From NCBI GenBank assembly GCA_017744795.1, contig JAGIAQ010000009.1, positions 1 to 64,000 of the forward strand: a stretch of 64,000 nucleotides of DNA. Direction: 5' to 3'. The DNA is from Niabella sp. (GTDB lineage Bacteria; Bacteroidota; Bacteroidia; Chitinophagales; Chitinophagaceae). Below the pieces are notes generated by a model. The model worked only from the letters and a program-made list of their open reading frames with translations. It was not told where the DNA came from and did not search any database. Below, piece by piece: positions 1 through 9,707 of the stretch. Both the position numbers and the translations under genes were made by a program. The first letter of the stretch is position 1. Each line of letters begins with the position of its first letter.

Positions 1-1659
1 ACTGATATTCTCGAAATGAAGGTGCTTATTATATTTCCTGTTGACAAAGGTTTCCAAAAACTGTAAGGTGGAAGTATGATCAAATACCTGTGAACATACC
101 TTGCCCCCGCGGCTCCAGGGAGAAGCAATGAGCATGGGTACTCTGAAACCCAGTCCTACCGGGGCTTCCCGCGCCTGCTTCTTCGGTATTCCCTGTTTTA
201 ATTCATATTCCAGGCGCACATGCTCAATCTCGGTATCAATACCCGCACTGCACTTTCCGGTGCCCGGCTTTTTATTATCGCAAATTGAAAAGGGCGGCAC
301 GTGATCGTAATAGCCGTCGTTTTCATCATAGGTAACAAAAAAGATCGTTTTCTTCCATACTTCCGGGTTTTTGGTAAGAATATCCAGCATTTCCGACACA
401 TACCAGGCGCCATACCAGGGTGCACTGGGATGATCTGAAAAGTTCTGCGGTCCGGCAAACCAGGAAACCGTGGGCAATTTACCTTCGTTTACATCTTTTC
501 GAAACTGGTAAAAAACATCTCCGGCAGGCACCGTTGCTTCGCGTTTGGTGCCGTTATCCGTATAATCCAAACGTGAAATATTCCGATAATTTTTATCGCC
601 TTTATTATTTACAAATGCGTTATAGAATAATTGTTTTTGGGCATCCGTGAGGGCATTAAAGTTTTCAATGCTCCATTGCTTCAGCTCTGCCGTGGCGTTA
701 TCCAAAGCTTCCTGCTTTTTCTGCAATGCTGCCTTTACCTTAGTGGCGCGTTCCTCACTGGACGGACTTTCTTCCTGCAGCTTGTTAATTTCTCCAGGCA
801 GGGTTTCTACCTGTTTTTTTATATTCTCAATATAATAAGGAGTAAATTTTACGTTATAGGCCTTAAAAAATTCCAGGAGATTGCATCCAAAGTTGGCCAG
901 CCAGGAGCGCTCCTCACCCTTAAACCCGCCCCCACAGGAGATTTCATTCTGGTAAAACTTCCAGGAGATTTGGTTTTGAGAAAGCAATTCAGGAAAGGTT
1001 TTCCAGGTCATTTTTGCATGCCCGAAATTATCGTTCCGGATATTATCCCGCGGATAGCCGTCGTCTGTATCACGAATATTTCCTGTCCAAAAGAAAGAAC
1101 GGTTGGGTGTGGTGCTGGTCATGGCAGAACAAAAATTCTGATCGCAGATCGTAAAAGCATCGGCCATTCCATAATTGAACGGAAGATCTTCGCGGGTATA
1201 AAAGCCAAGTGTAAGCGGCATCTGCGCATATTTTGCGTTGCCGGATCTTTTTGCCAGCAACCACTTATCGTATTTACCATTATTAAAGGCATCTACCTGA
1301 CTGGGACGGGAATGTGGCAGCGAGCCCATCCAGGTGATCTTTGATTCTTTAATATTCAGCCGGAAGGGGCCGTAAGTCTCCTTTTTATCATTTGTCTGAA
1401 ACCATACGGGTTTCTGATCGGGAAGGGTAATCGCTCTTGGATCGTTTAAGCCCCGTACGCCCTGCAGGCTGCCAAAGCAGTGATCGAAAGACCGGTTTTC
1501 CTGCATCAGGATCACAATATGTTCTGCGTCCAGGAAGGTGCTTCCCGGCGCGGGGTCGATGGAGAGGGCTTTAATCAGTGAGTCAGGAAGAGAAGTTTTG
1601 ATGCCGGCGGCGCCGGATAATAACATTGATTTTTTCAGAAAGGTTCTGCGGTTATCCAT
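1..1659 (-). CDS. Phospholipase C / phosphoesterase family protein (phosphocholine-specific type), 3' end truncated by window edge
   Basis: Manual minus-strand translation from ATG at 1659: MDNRRTFLKKSMLLSGAAGIKTSLPDSLIKALSIDPAPGSTFLDAEHIVILMQENRSFDHCFGSLQGVRGLND..., with ENRSFDHCFG motif, Tat-like leader and YDENDGYYDHVPP. Absent from the ORF track because the stop lies outside the window. Confidence 0.93.
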   Translation of the reverse strand, partial: MDNRRTFLKKSMLLSGAAGIKTSLPDSLIKALSIDPAPGSTFLDAEHIVILMQENRSFDHCFGSLQGVRGLNDPRAITLPDQKPVWFQTNDKKETYGPFRLNIKESKITWMGSLPHSRPSQVDAFNNGKYDKWLLAKRSGNAKYAQMPLTLGFYTREDLPFNYGMADAFTICDQNFCSAMTSTTPNRSFFWTGNIRDTDDGYPRDNIRNDNFGHAKMTWKTFPELLSQNQISWKFYQNEISCGGGFKGEERSWLANFGCNLLEFFKAYNVKFTPYYIENIKKQVETLPGEINKLQEESPSSEERATKVKAALQKKQEALDNATAELKQWSIENFNALTDAQKQLFYNAFVNNKGDKNYRNISRLDYTDNGTKREATVPAGDVFYQFRKDVNEGKLPTVSWFAGPQNFSDHPSAPWYGAWYVSEMLDILTKNPEVWKKTIFFVTYDENDGYYDHVPPFSICDNKKPGTGKCSAGIDTEIEHVRLEYELKQGIPKKQAREAPVGLGFRVPMLIASPWSRGGKVCSQVFDHTSTLQFLETFVNRKYNKHLHFENIS

Positions 1660-1796
1660 TCGTTTTTTTTACAGATGAAGCAATTACGTTAAAAATACCC
1701 ACTGCATTCCGCAGCGATCAAAAAAAATAGCTGACTGGTTCTATTTTCTTTTCTGCGGTAACGCGGGCCTTTTTGACGACTATTGCTGCGAATGGT

Positions 1797-3668
1797 TTAA
1801 TGCCAGTTTTTCAACGCCGTTATTTTTTTGTCGACTTTGTTTTTATCTCCCGGAACAAGATAAACGGCAAATGTTTTTTTGCTGTTGGCGGGCAATTCTG
1901 TTTCAAAACCGACAATGGTCGTTCCGGGATTGGGCGCATCGTAACTATTAGTGGGCGCCGTGCTCCAGGTTTTAATGGTAACAGGTTGCTCTGCTGCGAT
2001 CTGCAGCAACAGTGTTTTTCCATTCTTTGTCAGCTCAATTTCGGTAGCTGATTTAACGGTGACCGTAGCCGGCGTTACCATCCGCCACTGCATTTTAACG
2101 GATTGATTCGTTGTGGTAATTTCATCCTGTATCAATCCGTATCCATTGTTTACAAGAGCAACACCTCTTTCAGCGCTTTTTATTTGTCCTTTATAAACTC
2201 CCGTGAGGTCAGTTTCCGCAAAACTAAAACCAGCTGCACCGGAAGATTTTGTAATAACAGCCCTTCCTTCCAAACGCTGCAGACTGTCATCAAACGTTAG
2301 TGTGTTATGCGCAAAATTGGTATAGCGGAATACTTTCCAGCGCTCCGATTGTTGCGAACGATCCCAGATATTTAATCCTTTCGATTCCAGCGATTCATAA
2401 TTCTGCATGCCAAAATCCATTGCCCAGCGTACGCCCTTGGCTTCAAAAACAAAGGAGCCTTCATCCATATGCGCATGACTATTGCCGGGCGAGCCCATTT
2501 TGAATCCCAGGAACAACGCGTTTGGATCCGTCCAGCTCGTGCGCATCATTGCAACGGGTGATGGTCCTCCCCCCTCCCAGAATAATTTTTTTGGTGCGGA
2601 GCTATTGGTCAGTTGCAGATCCTTTCCCCAAAGCAGCAGCGTTGGTAAAAAACGATCATGGATCAAAGCATTTTTATTTTTATCGTTGTGCAGGTATTGC
2701 AATTCGTTCCATATTAAGGAAGGATCATTCAATTTTTTTGCAAACCAGAACATGGCACCATTACATTCGGCCCCTGTGCCTGCATCAGAATAATTAAAAG
2801 GAAGACCTGTAGGCGCAATCATTTGCTGCATATAACCGGGCGTTTTTAGGAACCCGGGCAACTGGCTCAGCCCGTAATCCGTTCCCAGCAACTGTTCCAG
2901 TGCATTAATAAAAAACACGTTGAAAGTGGTTCCGTAGCTCCAATAGCCGTAGCCCTCCGGATAAGCCCCATCCGGCGCGTATAATTTCATCGGTTTTTTT
3001 ATGGATTCCACCGCGCGCGCAATGACCTGACTGCATAGTTCGGGCTCCGATTCAAAAATGGCGATAGCACCATAGGTAATGCCCGTATTACAGACCTGGT
3101 TCCAGTTATTATCTATTTTCAGCCAATTGTTGAAATGGGCGTCAAAAGAGGTTTTGATGCCGAAGTTCAAAATAGCTGTTTTTATTTTTTCACGTGATGC
3201 AGGAGCCAGTTCATCATAGAGCCAATCGTAGCCAATGGCAGCGGCCATGGTCATTTCAGCCACATCCAGGTAATGCGAGGGATTCCAGTCTTCAAATGCG
3301 GAAATGGTAAGGAGCTGTTGTGTTGCCGCATCCAGGTATTTTTTCTCATGGGTCATGCGGTACGCATAAGAAAGGAAAAAGATACGACGGATCGCTTCGC
3401 GGGATACGGAGAGCAGGCGCTTGCCGATTTTCTTATGTTCCAATGCTGGTGCAGCTATGATCTTATCGCACTCTTCTAACAAAAGGGTGTTCACTTTTTT
3501 GAAAGCTGCATTTTTATCGATGGCATTTTCAATCTGCTTTTCTTCGCCTTTAACCATTAGGAGCCGCGGATGCGGTTTTGCGGCCAGCTGCTCTAAATGC
3601 GCTTGCCCGTAACCGGTACCAGATGCTAACAGGAGTCCTAAAAATAAAAGAAAGCCAATCGATTTCAT
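1797..3668 (-). CDS. Heparinase II/III family protein (polysaccharide lyase-like), secreted
   Basis: Signal peptide; WNQVCNTGITYGAIA and NSHAHMDEGSFVFEAKGVRWAMDFG motifs typical of heparinase II/III. Confidence 0.88.
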   Translation of the reverse strand: MKSIGFLLFLGLLLASGTGYGQAHLEQLAAKPHPRLLMVKGEEKQIENAIDKNAAFKKVNTLLLEECDKIIAAPALEHKKIGKRLLSVSREAIRRIFFLSYAYRMTHEKKYLDAATQQLLTISAFEDWNPSHYLDVAEMTMAAAIGYDWLYDELAPASREKIKTAILNFGIKTSFDAHFNNWLKIDNNWNQVCNTGITYGAIAIFESEPELCSQVIARAVESIKKPMKLYAPDGAYPEGYGYWSYGTTFNVFFINALEQLLGTDYGLSQLPGFLKTPGYMQQMIAPTGLPFNYSDAGTGAECNGAMFWFAKKLNDPSLIWNELQYLHNDKNKNALIHDRFLPTLLLWGKDLQLTNSSAPKKLFWEGGGPSPVAMMRTSWTDPNALFLGFKMGSPGNSHAHMDEGSFVFEAKGVRWAMDFGMQNYESLESKGLNIWDRSQQSERWKVFRYTNFAHNTLTFDDSLQRLEGRAVITKSSGAAGFSFAETDLTGVYKGQIKSAERGVALVNNGYGLIQDEITTTNQSVKMQWRMVTPATVTVKSATEIELTKNGKTLLLQIAAEQPVTIKTWSTAPTNSYDAPNPGTTIVGFETELPANSKKTFAVYLVPGDKNKVDKKITALKNWH

Positions 3669-3800
3669 AAGAGGATTTTTGAACTATAAAAATAGGAACA
3701 ATGTTGAATTGTTTGATTTTTATTATTTTGGCGTTTTAACCAATAGTGAGTGTCATCTAAAGGAATCGTTGACAGCACACTAGCATAACATTCAACTTCA

Positions 3801-4988
3801 ATGAACCCTATTCTACGATTGACCGTTGCCGCCGGGCTGCTTTTAACTGCAGTTGCTGGCGCTGCACAACAAAATATGCGTACCCTGGTAAAAGAAGATG
3901 AAACATTTGCCGCAGCACAATATAAATTGCTAATGCAAAAGGTGCCGGCAGATAAAATGCCGCAGAATTATGACCCCGCAAAGGACCAGTTGATTGTGTC
4001 GTCTGTAGATTGGTGGACAAGCGGATTCTACCCCGGCACGTTATGGCTGATATACAAAGCAACAAAAGATCCGCAAATTCTTGTCGAGGCTAAAAAAAGA
4101 TTGACCATCGAAGAACCGATGCAATATTACACCGGCAATCATGATATCGGGTTTATGATCAATTGCAGCTTTGGTACCGCTTATCAACTCACTAAAGATC
4201 CACATTATAAAGACGTACTTCTGACCGCGGCGCAAACGGCTACAAAGCGCTACCGGCGGGGAATGCACGCTATTCAATCCTGGAATAAAAGTAAAAAGTT
4301 CAATGCTCCCGTGATCATTGACAACATGATGAACCTGGAGCTGCTGGAATGGGCATCAACAAACGGGGGTACAAAATACCTGGCGGAGGTTGCGGAAAAT
4401 CACGCAAATACAACACTAAAGAATCATTTCCGGCCGGATGGCAGCAGTTATCATGTGGTGGACTATGATACCGCAACCGGTGCTGTATTAAAAAGAGTTA
4501 CCCACCAGGGATACGCCGATGCTTCTGCCTGGTCGCGCGGTCAGGCCTGGGGACTCTACGGCTACACCATGATGTACCGGTTCACAAAAAAGCCGGAATA
4601 CCTGGCCCATGCACATAAGATTGCTAAATTTATTTTGAGTAACCCGAATCTCCCCGCTGATAATGTACCCTATTGGGATTTTGACGCGCCGGACATTCCC
4701 AATGCACCACGGGATGTTTCTGCTGCTGCGGTGATGGCTTCTGCCCTGCTGGAATTGGCGCAATACAGCAATGCAAAACAAAAGACTGATTATATAAAAG
4801 ACGCTACTGCCATTATTAAAGCATTATCGACTACCTATCGCTCGAAACCCGGCGGCAGCAAGGGTTTTATATTGACGCAAAGTGTGGGCAGTCTGCCTTC
4901 GAAATCAGAGGTGAATGTTTCGCTTAGTTATGCCGATTATTATTTTATGGAGGCCTTAGACAGGTATAAACAGTGGGTACTAAAATAA
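3801..4988 (+). CDS. Glycoside hydrolase family 88 (unsaturated glucuronyl hydrolase-like)
   Basis: Signal peptide; VDWWTSGFYPGTLWLIY, GNHDIGFMINCSFGTAYQLT and WSRGQAWGLYGYTMMYRFT motifs. Confidence 0.92.
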   Translation: MNPILRLTVAAGLLLTAVAGAAQQNMRTLVKEDETFAAAQYKLLMQKVPADKMPQNYDPAKDQLIVSSVDWWTSGFYPGTLWLIYKATKDPQILVEAKKRLTIEEPMQYYTGNHDIGFMINCSFGTAYQLTKDPHYKDVLLTAAQTATKRYRRGMHAIQSWNKSKKFNAPVIIDNMMNLELLEWASTNGGTKYLAEVAENHANTTLKNHFRPDGSSYHVVDYDTATGAVLKRVTHQGYADASAWSRGQAWGLYGYTMMYRFTKKPEYLAHAHKIAKFILSNPNLPADNVPYWDFDAPDIPNAPRDVSAAAVMASALLELAQYSNAKQKTDYIKDATAIIKALSTTYRSKPGGSKGFILTQSVGSLPSKSEVNVSLSYADYYFMEALDRYKQWVLK

Positions 4989-5082
4989 TTTCAACTGCTC
5001 TTATACTTTTTTAATAATCGCCGGAGGCGATAAAATAAGCGTGTAAAGCGAGGACGCTTCACACAGCATGTGTTAAAATAAA

Positions 5083-5112
5083 ACCTGTGAGGTTTAAAAA
5101 AACCTCACAGGT
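5083..5112. terminator. Bidirectional intrinsic terminator hairpin between convergent GH88 and galK
   Basis: acctgtgaggttt-loop-aaacctcacaggt perfect inverted repeat with A/T-rich flank. Confidence 0.75.
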
Positions 5113-5116
5113 CTCT

Positions 5117-6277
5117 TCATTTAATTGTCCGTACTCCTTCAGCAATTATGGAAGAGAACACGCCGGGTTTGTAGCCGATACGCGTTTCATAGTCTGCCGA
5201 TACCTTTTCAGCAAAATCATCAAAGCTGTCTTTTTTGATCAAAGCAATCGCACAACCGCCAAAACCCGCACCCGTCATGCGGGCACCGATGCAGTCTTTA
5301 TAGGTTCGGCAAAAATCAACAATGGCATCCAGTTCCCTGCCTGATACTTCATACAGATGTTGCAGCGAATCATGCGAAGCATACATTAATTCTCCAAATG
5401 TGTTGATATCTTTTTTTACCAATGCATCCTTCGCAGCCTTCACCCGGTCGTTCTCGGTAATTACATGTAAGGCCCGCTTTTCCAGTACCGGGTCGCCCAA
5501 CAGCTGTTTGTTTGCTTCAAATTCGGCGCTGCTGATATCCGTCAGGTGCTGCACCGCAAATTTTTCCTGCAGTTTTTTTAGTGCGGTCCGGCATTCATTA
5601 AACCGTTCATTGTATTTCGATTCTACCAGTTTGCGGGGTTTGTTACTGTTGATAATCGCCAAAACATAATCCCCGATCTCAAAAGGCAGGTATTCATAAT
5701 CCAGCGTACCGGTATTCAACAAAATAGCCTGGCCTTCCTTACCCATCGCCACAGCAAACTGATCCATGATGCCACTGTTCAACCCCATAAAATCATTTTC
5801 CACCTTCTTTCCCAGTATGGCCAGATCCGTATTGGACATCGCTCCCTCAAACATACTATTGATGGCATGAGCGGTCAGTACCTCAATAGAGGCGCTGGAC
5901 GAAAGCCCTGAACCAATGGGCAGGTTCCCGGAAAAGAGAAAATCAAGCCCGGTAAGCTCAATACCCTTTTGCTGCATTTCATGCAATACCCCAACAGGGT
6001 AATTGTACCATTCCGCGCCCGATTTTGTATACCCGTTTTTATTTAATTCAAGGGTAGCCGACTCAGGAAAATCAACCGCATGAAAGCGAAAAACATTCGC
6101 ATCATTTTTTGCAACAAGTAAGGTTGTACCCAGGGAAATAGCGCAGGGCATAACCTGGCCGCCGTTATAGTCGATGTGCTCCCCGATCAGGTTTACACGC
6201 CCCGGACAGAAAAAGATATGCTCCGCGGGATTATTATAATTTTTTTCAAATTCTTTTTGCAATTCATTTATCGTCAT
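5117..6277 (-). CDS. galK: Galactokinase
   Basis: GRVNLIGEHIDYNGG, PIGSGLSSSASIEV, GARMTGAGFGGCAIAL; start moved to internal ATG (MTINELQKEF). Confidence 0.95.
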   Translation of the reverse strand: MTINELQKEFEKNYNNPAEHIFFCPGRVNLIGEHIDYNGGQVMPCAISLGTTLLVAKNDANVFRFHAVDFPESATLELNKNGYTKSGAEWYNYPVGVLHEMQQKGIELTGLDFLFSGNLPIGSGLSSSASIEVLTAHAINSMFEGAMSNTDLAILGKKVENDFMGLNSGIMDQFAVAMGKEGQAILLNTGTLDYEYLPFEIGDYVLAIINSNKPRKLVESKYNERFNECRTALKKLQEKFAVQHLTDISSAEFEANKQLLGDPVLEKRALHVITENDRVKAAKDALVKKDINTFGELMYASHDSLQHLYEVSGRELDAIVDFCRTYKDCIGARMTGAGFGGCAIALIKKDSFDDFAEKVSADYETRIGYKPGVFSSIIAEGVRTIK

Positions 6278-6313
6278 AACAATAGTATTATTTTTATCAA
6301 AAATCAATTCTTC

Positions 6314-7384
6314 ATGATTGAAATTACTGAGCAGCTTGCCGCACAGCATCCTAACAGGAAAAATGTTTATGTATTTACATTAAAGAACGACGCGGGAACT
6401 GAAGTTCGGGTAACCAATTACGGCGCCATTATTATGTCGATAAAAATACGGAAATCGGACGGAAGTTTTAACGATGTTGTTTTGGGCTTTGATGAGCCGC
6501 AACAATATTGGTCAGATGCCTATCTGAAAAAATACCCCTATTACGGGGCTGCCATTGGCCGCTATGCAAATCGCATCAAGGGATCAGCAATTACCATTGA
6601 AGGAAAAGAATATGCACTGCAGGGTGCCGGTTCCGGCTGCCAGCTGCACGGCGGCGTGGAAGGATTTGACAAAAAAGTGTGGGACAAAATTGCGGCAGGC
6701 GACGGGCAGGTGGTATTACAATATGTAAGTCCGGATGGCGAAGAAGGCTTCCCGGGAAACCTCACGGTACAGGTCATTTTTTCATTAAATGAGGCCAATG
6801 AATTTAGTTATGAATATAAAGCCACAACCGATGCGCCAACGGCGGTGAACTTAACCCACCACGGTTATTTCAATCTGAATAATGGCAAGGGCCGGATCGA
6901 TAATCATCATTTAAGGGTCCATGCTTCTCATTACCTGGAGCAGGATGAAAATTATTGCACTACCGGAACGATTTTACCGGTGAAAGGGACACGGAACGAC
7001 TTCAGCGCCTACCAGGAAACGGGAAATATTGAACATCCCGAAAAAGGAATTGACATCAGCTTTCCATTAGACCAGCAAGGCATTGACCGGGTAGCAGCAG
7101 AAGCCTGGTGCGATGAGGAAGATGTAAAATTGGAAGTATATACTACAGAACCGGTAGTACATTTGTATAACAGCTATGGTTCACCCGATATCACTGGTAA
7201 AAACGGACAGCCGTATACTGCTTTTTCCGCGTTTTGTTTCGAAACACAGGTGCACCCAAATGCTATCACGATTCCTTCGTTCCCCAATACCGTACTGAAG
7301 CCGGGGGAAGAGTATTATACTAAAACGATTTATAAATTTGTAAACCAGTCAGGTTTTAGAAACCTCACTGATTTGTATGGTTAA
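6314..7384 (+). CDS. galM: Aldose 1-epimerase (galactose mutarotase)
   Basis: Start at MIEITEQLAAQHP; GRYANRI, NLTHHGYFNLN, GxxFxxxTQVHPNA motifs. Confidence 0.93.
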   Translation: MIEITEQLAAQHPNRKNVYVFTLKNDAGTEVRVTNYGAIIMSIKIRKSDGSFNDVVLGFDEPQQYWSDAYLKKYPYYGAAIGRYANRIKGSAITIEGKEYALQGAGSGCQLHGGVEGFDKKVWDKIAAGDGQVVLQYVSPDGEEGFPGNLTVQVIFSLNEANEFSYEYKATTDAPTAVNLTHHGYFNLNNGKGRIDNHHLRVHASHYLEQDENYCTTGTILPVKGTRNDFSAYQETGNIEHPEKGIDISFPLDQQGIDRVAAEAWCDEEDVKLEVYTTEPVVHLYNSYGSPDITGKNGQPYTAFSAFCFETQVHPNAITIPSFPNTVLKPGEEYYTKTIYKFVNQSGFRNLTDLYG

Positions 7385-9138
7385 CGTCCCGGCAACAGTT
7401 CAATATGCCCCAGCGTATGCAGCCCGTCTTCAATCAATTTTGAAAGCTCAATATGACTGATTTTCAGTTCCTGCAGGTGTGCTTCAATTTCCCGTTGCAT
7501 TTCAACATGGATCGATCGGTCTTTTAAGATCTCCAGGAGCTCCATCGGGCAAAGCCAGTCATCATCATATTTTAATTGCAGTTCCTGCCAGATCGTGCCA
7601 ATCAGGTTTTCATTCTCATTGCCTTCACGAATGGCGCGTACCTGCTGATATAAAGCATGCAGCCGCAGCGTCTTTTTTGTGTATTGGGATCGCGGCATTT
7701 CCTTTGGAACGATGGTGATCTGTTCATAGGCATCTTTATCGGCAGCGCCGGAGAAAACAGAAACTATTTTTTCACCAACAGCCATATCATAGCGTCCCCA
7801 TTCCGGTTCAAACAACCGTTTTCCAGTGACAGTATTTGTTACGGTGCAATCAACAAAACTAATAAGCACCGGTATCTCATCATATATAAGTAGATCCACT
7901 ACTCTTCCTGAAACCTCAATGCCGCTTTGGAAGCGCAACACAGCGTTTTTTTCTTTTTCTACGCCGATATTTTTTAAACCCTCAATAGTAAATGCTTCCA
8001 GCGGAAGATCGTAATCTTTAAGTTTGCCTATGGGTGATCCAAATCCTTTTTGATGAACCTGCTTGCTGTGCCCACTTAATTCTTTGTCATCAACAGCAAG
8101 CGCGGTAGGTCCGTTTGTTTGCAAATAAGCGCCCGCCTCCGCTCCTGTTGCCTCAAAAATGCCCGACACCTGTAACCCGGAACTATAAACAGCGGTGCAT
8201 ACCAGACCGCAATCAATTGCCTTTTGTATGCTTTCACTTCCCCCCTTTCTGTAAGATAAGGCATCTGCAAATGTATCCAGCACCTGCACCAGGTTCTGAA
8301 AATCGGGGGTAACAAAAAGCTGGGGCTGTGGTTTAGTGATATCATAAGGGTAATTGACCGCATCAATTGTGTAAAGCAGCTTTTTAACTTCCGGCTGCAT
8401 ACAGGTAACGCTTTCACCGATGGACGACAGCAATCCCGCTCCATAAATTTTATGGTCTTCCAAAGTACCGATGAGGCCATACTCCACCGTCCACCAGTGT
8501 AACCGCGCCAGCAACGCCATTTCCGAAGGCTCCCCCATGTTTTGCTGAATATGGCATAGTTCTTCTTCCGCTGTTTTGATCGCCCGTTCCGTTGTTCCTG
8601 CCAACTCCTTTAAAACCGCCAGTTTCCGGATGGCCTCAAAAAGTTCCTGGTCTTTTTTTGAGAGCATGGCCCTGGTACCCACTTCGCCGGTAAATTGAAG
8701 GTACGCCGCATATTCCCGTTCACCGATTATGGGAGCATGTCCGGCAGATTCATGAATAATATCCGGAGCGGGTGTGTACTCAATATGTTCGATCTGGCGA
8801 ATATCTGCAGCGACAATTAAAACGCGGTAGGCCTGGAATTCCATAAACGCCTGGGAGGGTATAAAGCCGTTGACCGTAACGGCCCCCCAGCCTATCTGTT
8901 TCAGATGATCATTCATCGTTTGCAGATCAGGGATATGTTCAATAGTTAGCCCGGCCTTTTTAAGGCCGGGAATATAGGGGTAATAAGCAACATCTTTCAG
9001 GTACCGGTAGTTTTGACGCATTACATAACGCCAAACCGCATGGTCAACAGCCGTGTAATGTTCATAATGCTGCTCAACAATATATTGCTTTAAATGATGG
9101 GGAAGTTTATCAATCAGATTGTTATTATAGTTGTTCAT
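7381..9138 (-). CDS. Aromatic amino acid (phenylalanine-4-) hydroxylase, long Bacteroidota form with C-terminal extension
   Basis: Iron-binding HESAGHAPIIGEREYA, WWTVEYGLIG, YGAGLLSSIGE motifs. Confidence 0.93.
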   Translation of the reverse strand: MNNYNNNLIDKLPHHLKQYIVEQHYEHYTAVDHAVWRYVMRQNYRYLKDVAYYPYIPGLKKAGLTIEHIPDLQTMNDHLKQIGWGAVTVNGFIPSQAFMEFQAYRVLIVAADIRQIEHIEYTPAPDIIHESAGHAPIIGEREYAAYLQFTGEVGTRAMLSKKDQELFEAIRKLAVLKELAGTTERAIKTAEEELCHIQQNMGEPSEMALLARLHWWTVEYGLIGTLEDHKIYGAGLLSSIGESVTCMQPEVKKLLYTIDAVNYPYDITKPQPQLFVTPDFQNLVQVLDTFADALSYRKGGSESIQKAIDCGLVCTAVYSSGLQVSGIFEATGAEAGAYLQTNGPTALAVDDKELSGHSKQVHQKGFGSPIGKLKDYDLPLEAFTIEGLKNIGVEKEKNAVLRFQSGIEVSGRVVDLLIYDEIPVLISFVDCTVTNTVTGKRLFEPEWGRYDMAVGEKIVSVFSGAADKDAYEQITIVPKEMPRSQYTKKTLRLHALYQQVRAIREGNENENLIGTIWQELQLKYDDDWLCPMELLEILKDRSIHVEMQREIEAHLQELKISHIELSKLIEDGLHTLGHIELLPGR

Positions 9139-9208
9139 ACACCTTTCAAAAACTAACAGTTGTAAGTTAATGAAAATATATGAAGCTTTTCCGTTAAAAT
9201 TTGACGAC

Positions 9209-9622
9209 CTATAGTTTTTCGCCGGCCATTTTTAAAACCAGCTCCCATTCTTCCGGTTTTACGGTTTGCACCGATAAGCGGCCGAGTCGTACCAGGTCCA
9301 TATTTTTTAGCGCCGGAATTTCTTTCAGCTCAGCCAGGGTAATCTCTTTTTTTAATTTTTTATACGGCGCTACTTCCACTGCTACCCACCGTTCATCAGT
9401 TGTAGTAGGATCCTGAAAAGCCTCTTTAACAATTTTTGCAATGCCCACAATGGCAACGCCTTCGTTACTATGATAAAAAAAAGCAAGATCTCCTTTTTTC
9501 ATAGCACGGAGGTTCAGGCGGGCCGCATAATTGCGTACCCCATCCCATACGGTTTTCTTATCTTTCACTAATTGATCATAGCTGTATTTGAAGGGTTCCG
9601 ATTTAATAAGCCAGTAGGCCAT
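9209..9622 (-). CDS. EVE domain-containing protein
   Basis: MAYWLIKSEPFKYSYDQL...WDGVRNYAARLNLRAMKKGDLAFFYHS motif. Confidence 0.93.
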   Translation of the reverse strand: MAYWLIKSEPFKYSYDQLVKDKKTVWDGVRNYAARLNLRAMKKGDLAFFYHSNEGVAIVGIAKIVKEAFQDPTTTDERWVAVEVAPYKKLKKEITLAELKEIPALKNMDLVRLGRLSVQTVKPEEWELVLKMAGEKL

Positions 9623-9707
9623 AAGAATTATGAATTTTAAATGATGAATGTAGAATTTGTACTTTTAAGAATAAAAATAGCGAACTATCAGTAATTATAC
9701 ACAACAG

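Noticed and set aside
631-1344. 237-aa plus-strand ORF
   Set aside because: Antisense to the phospholipase C gene, whose translation has clear family motifs; shadow ORF.
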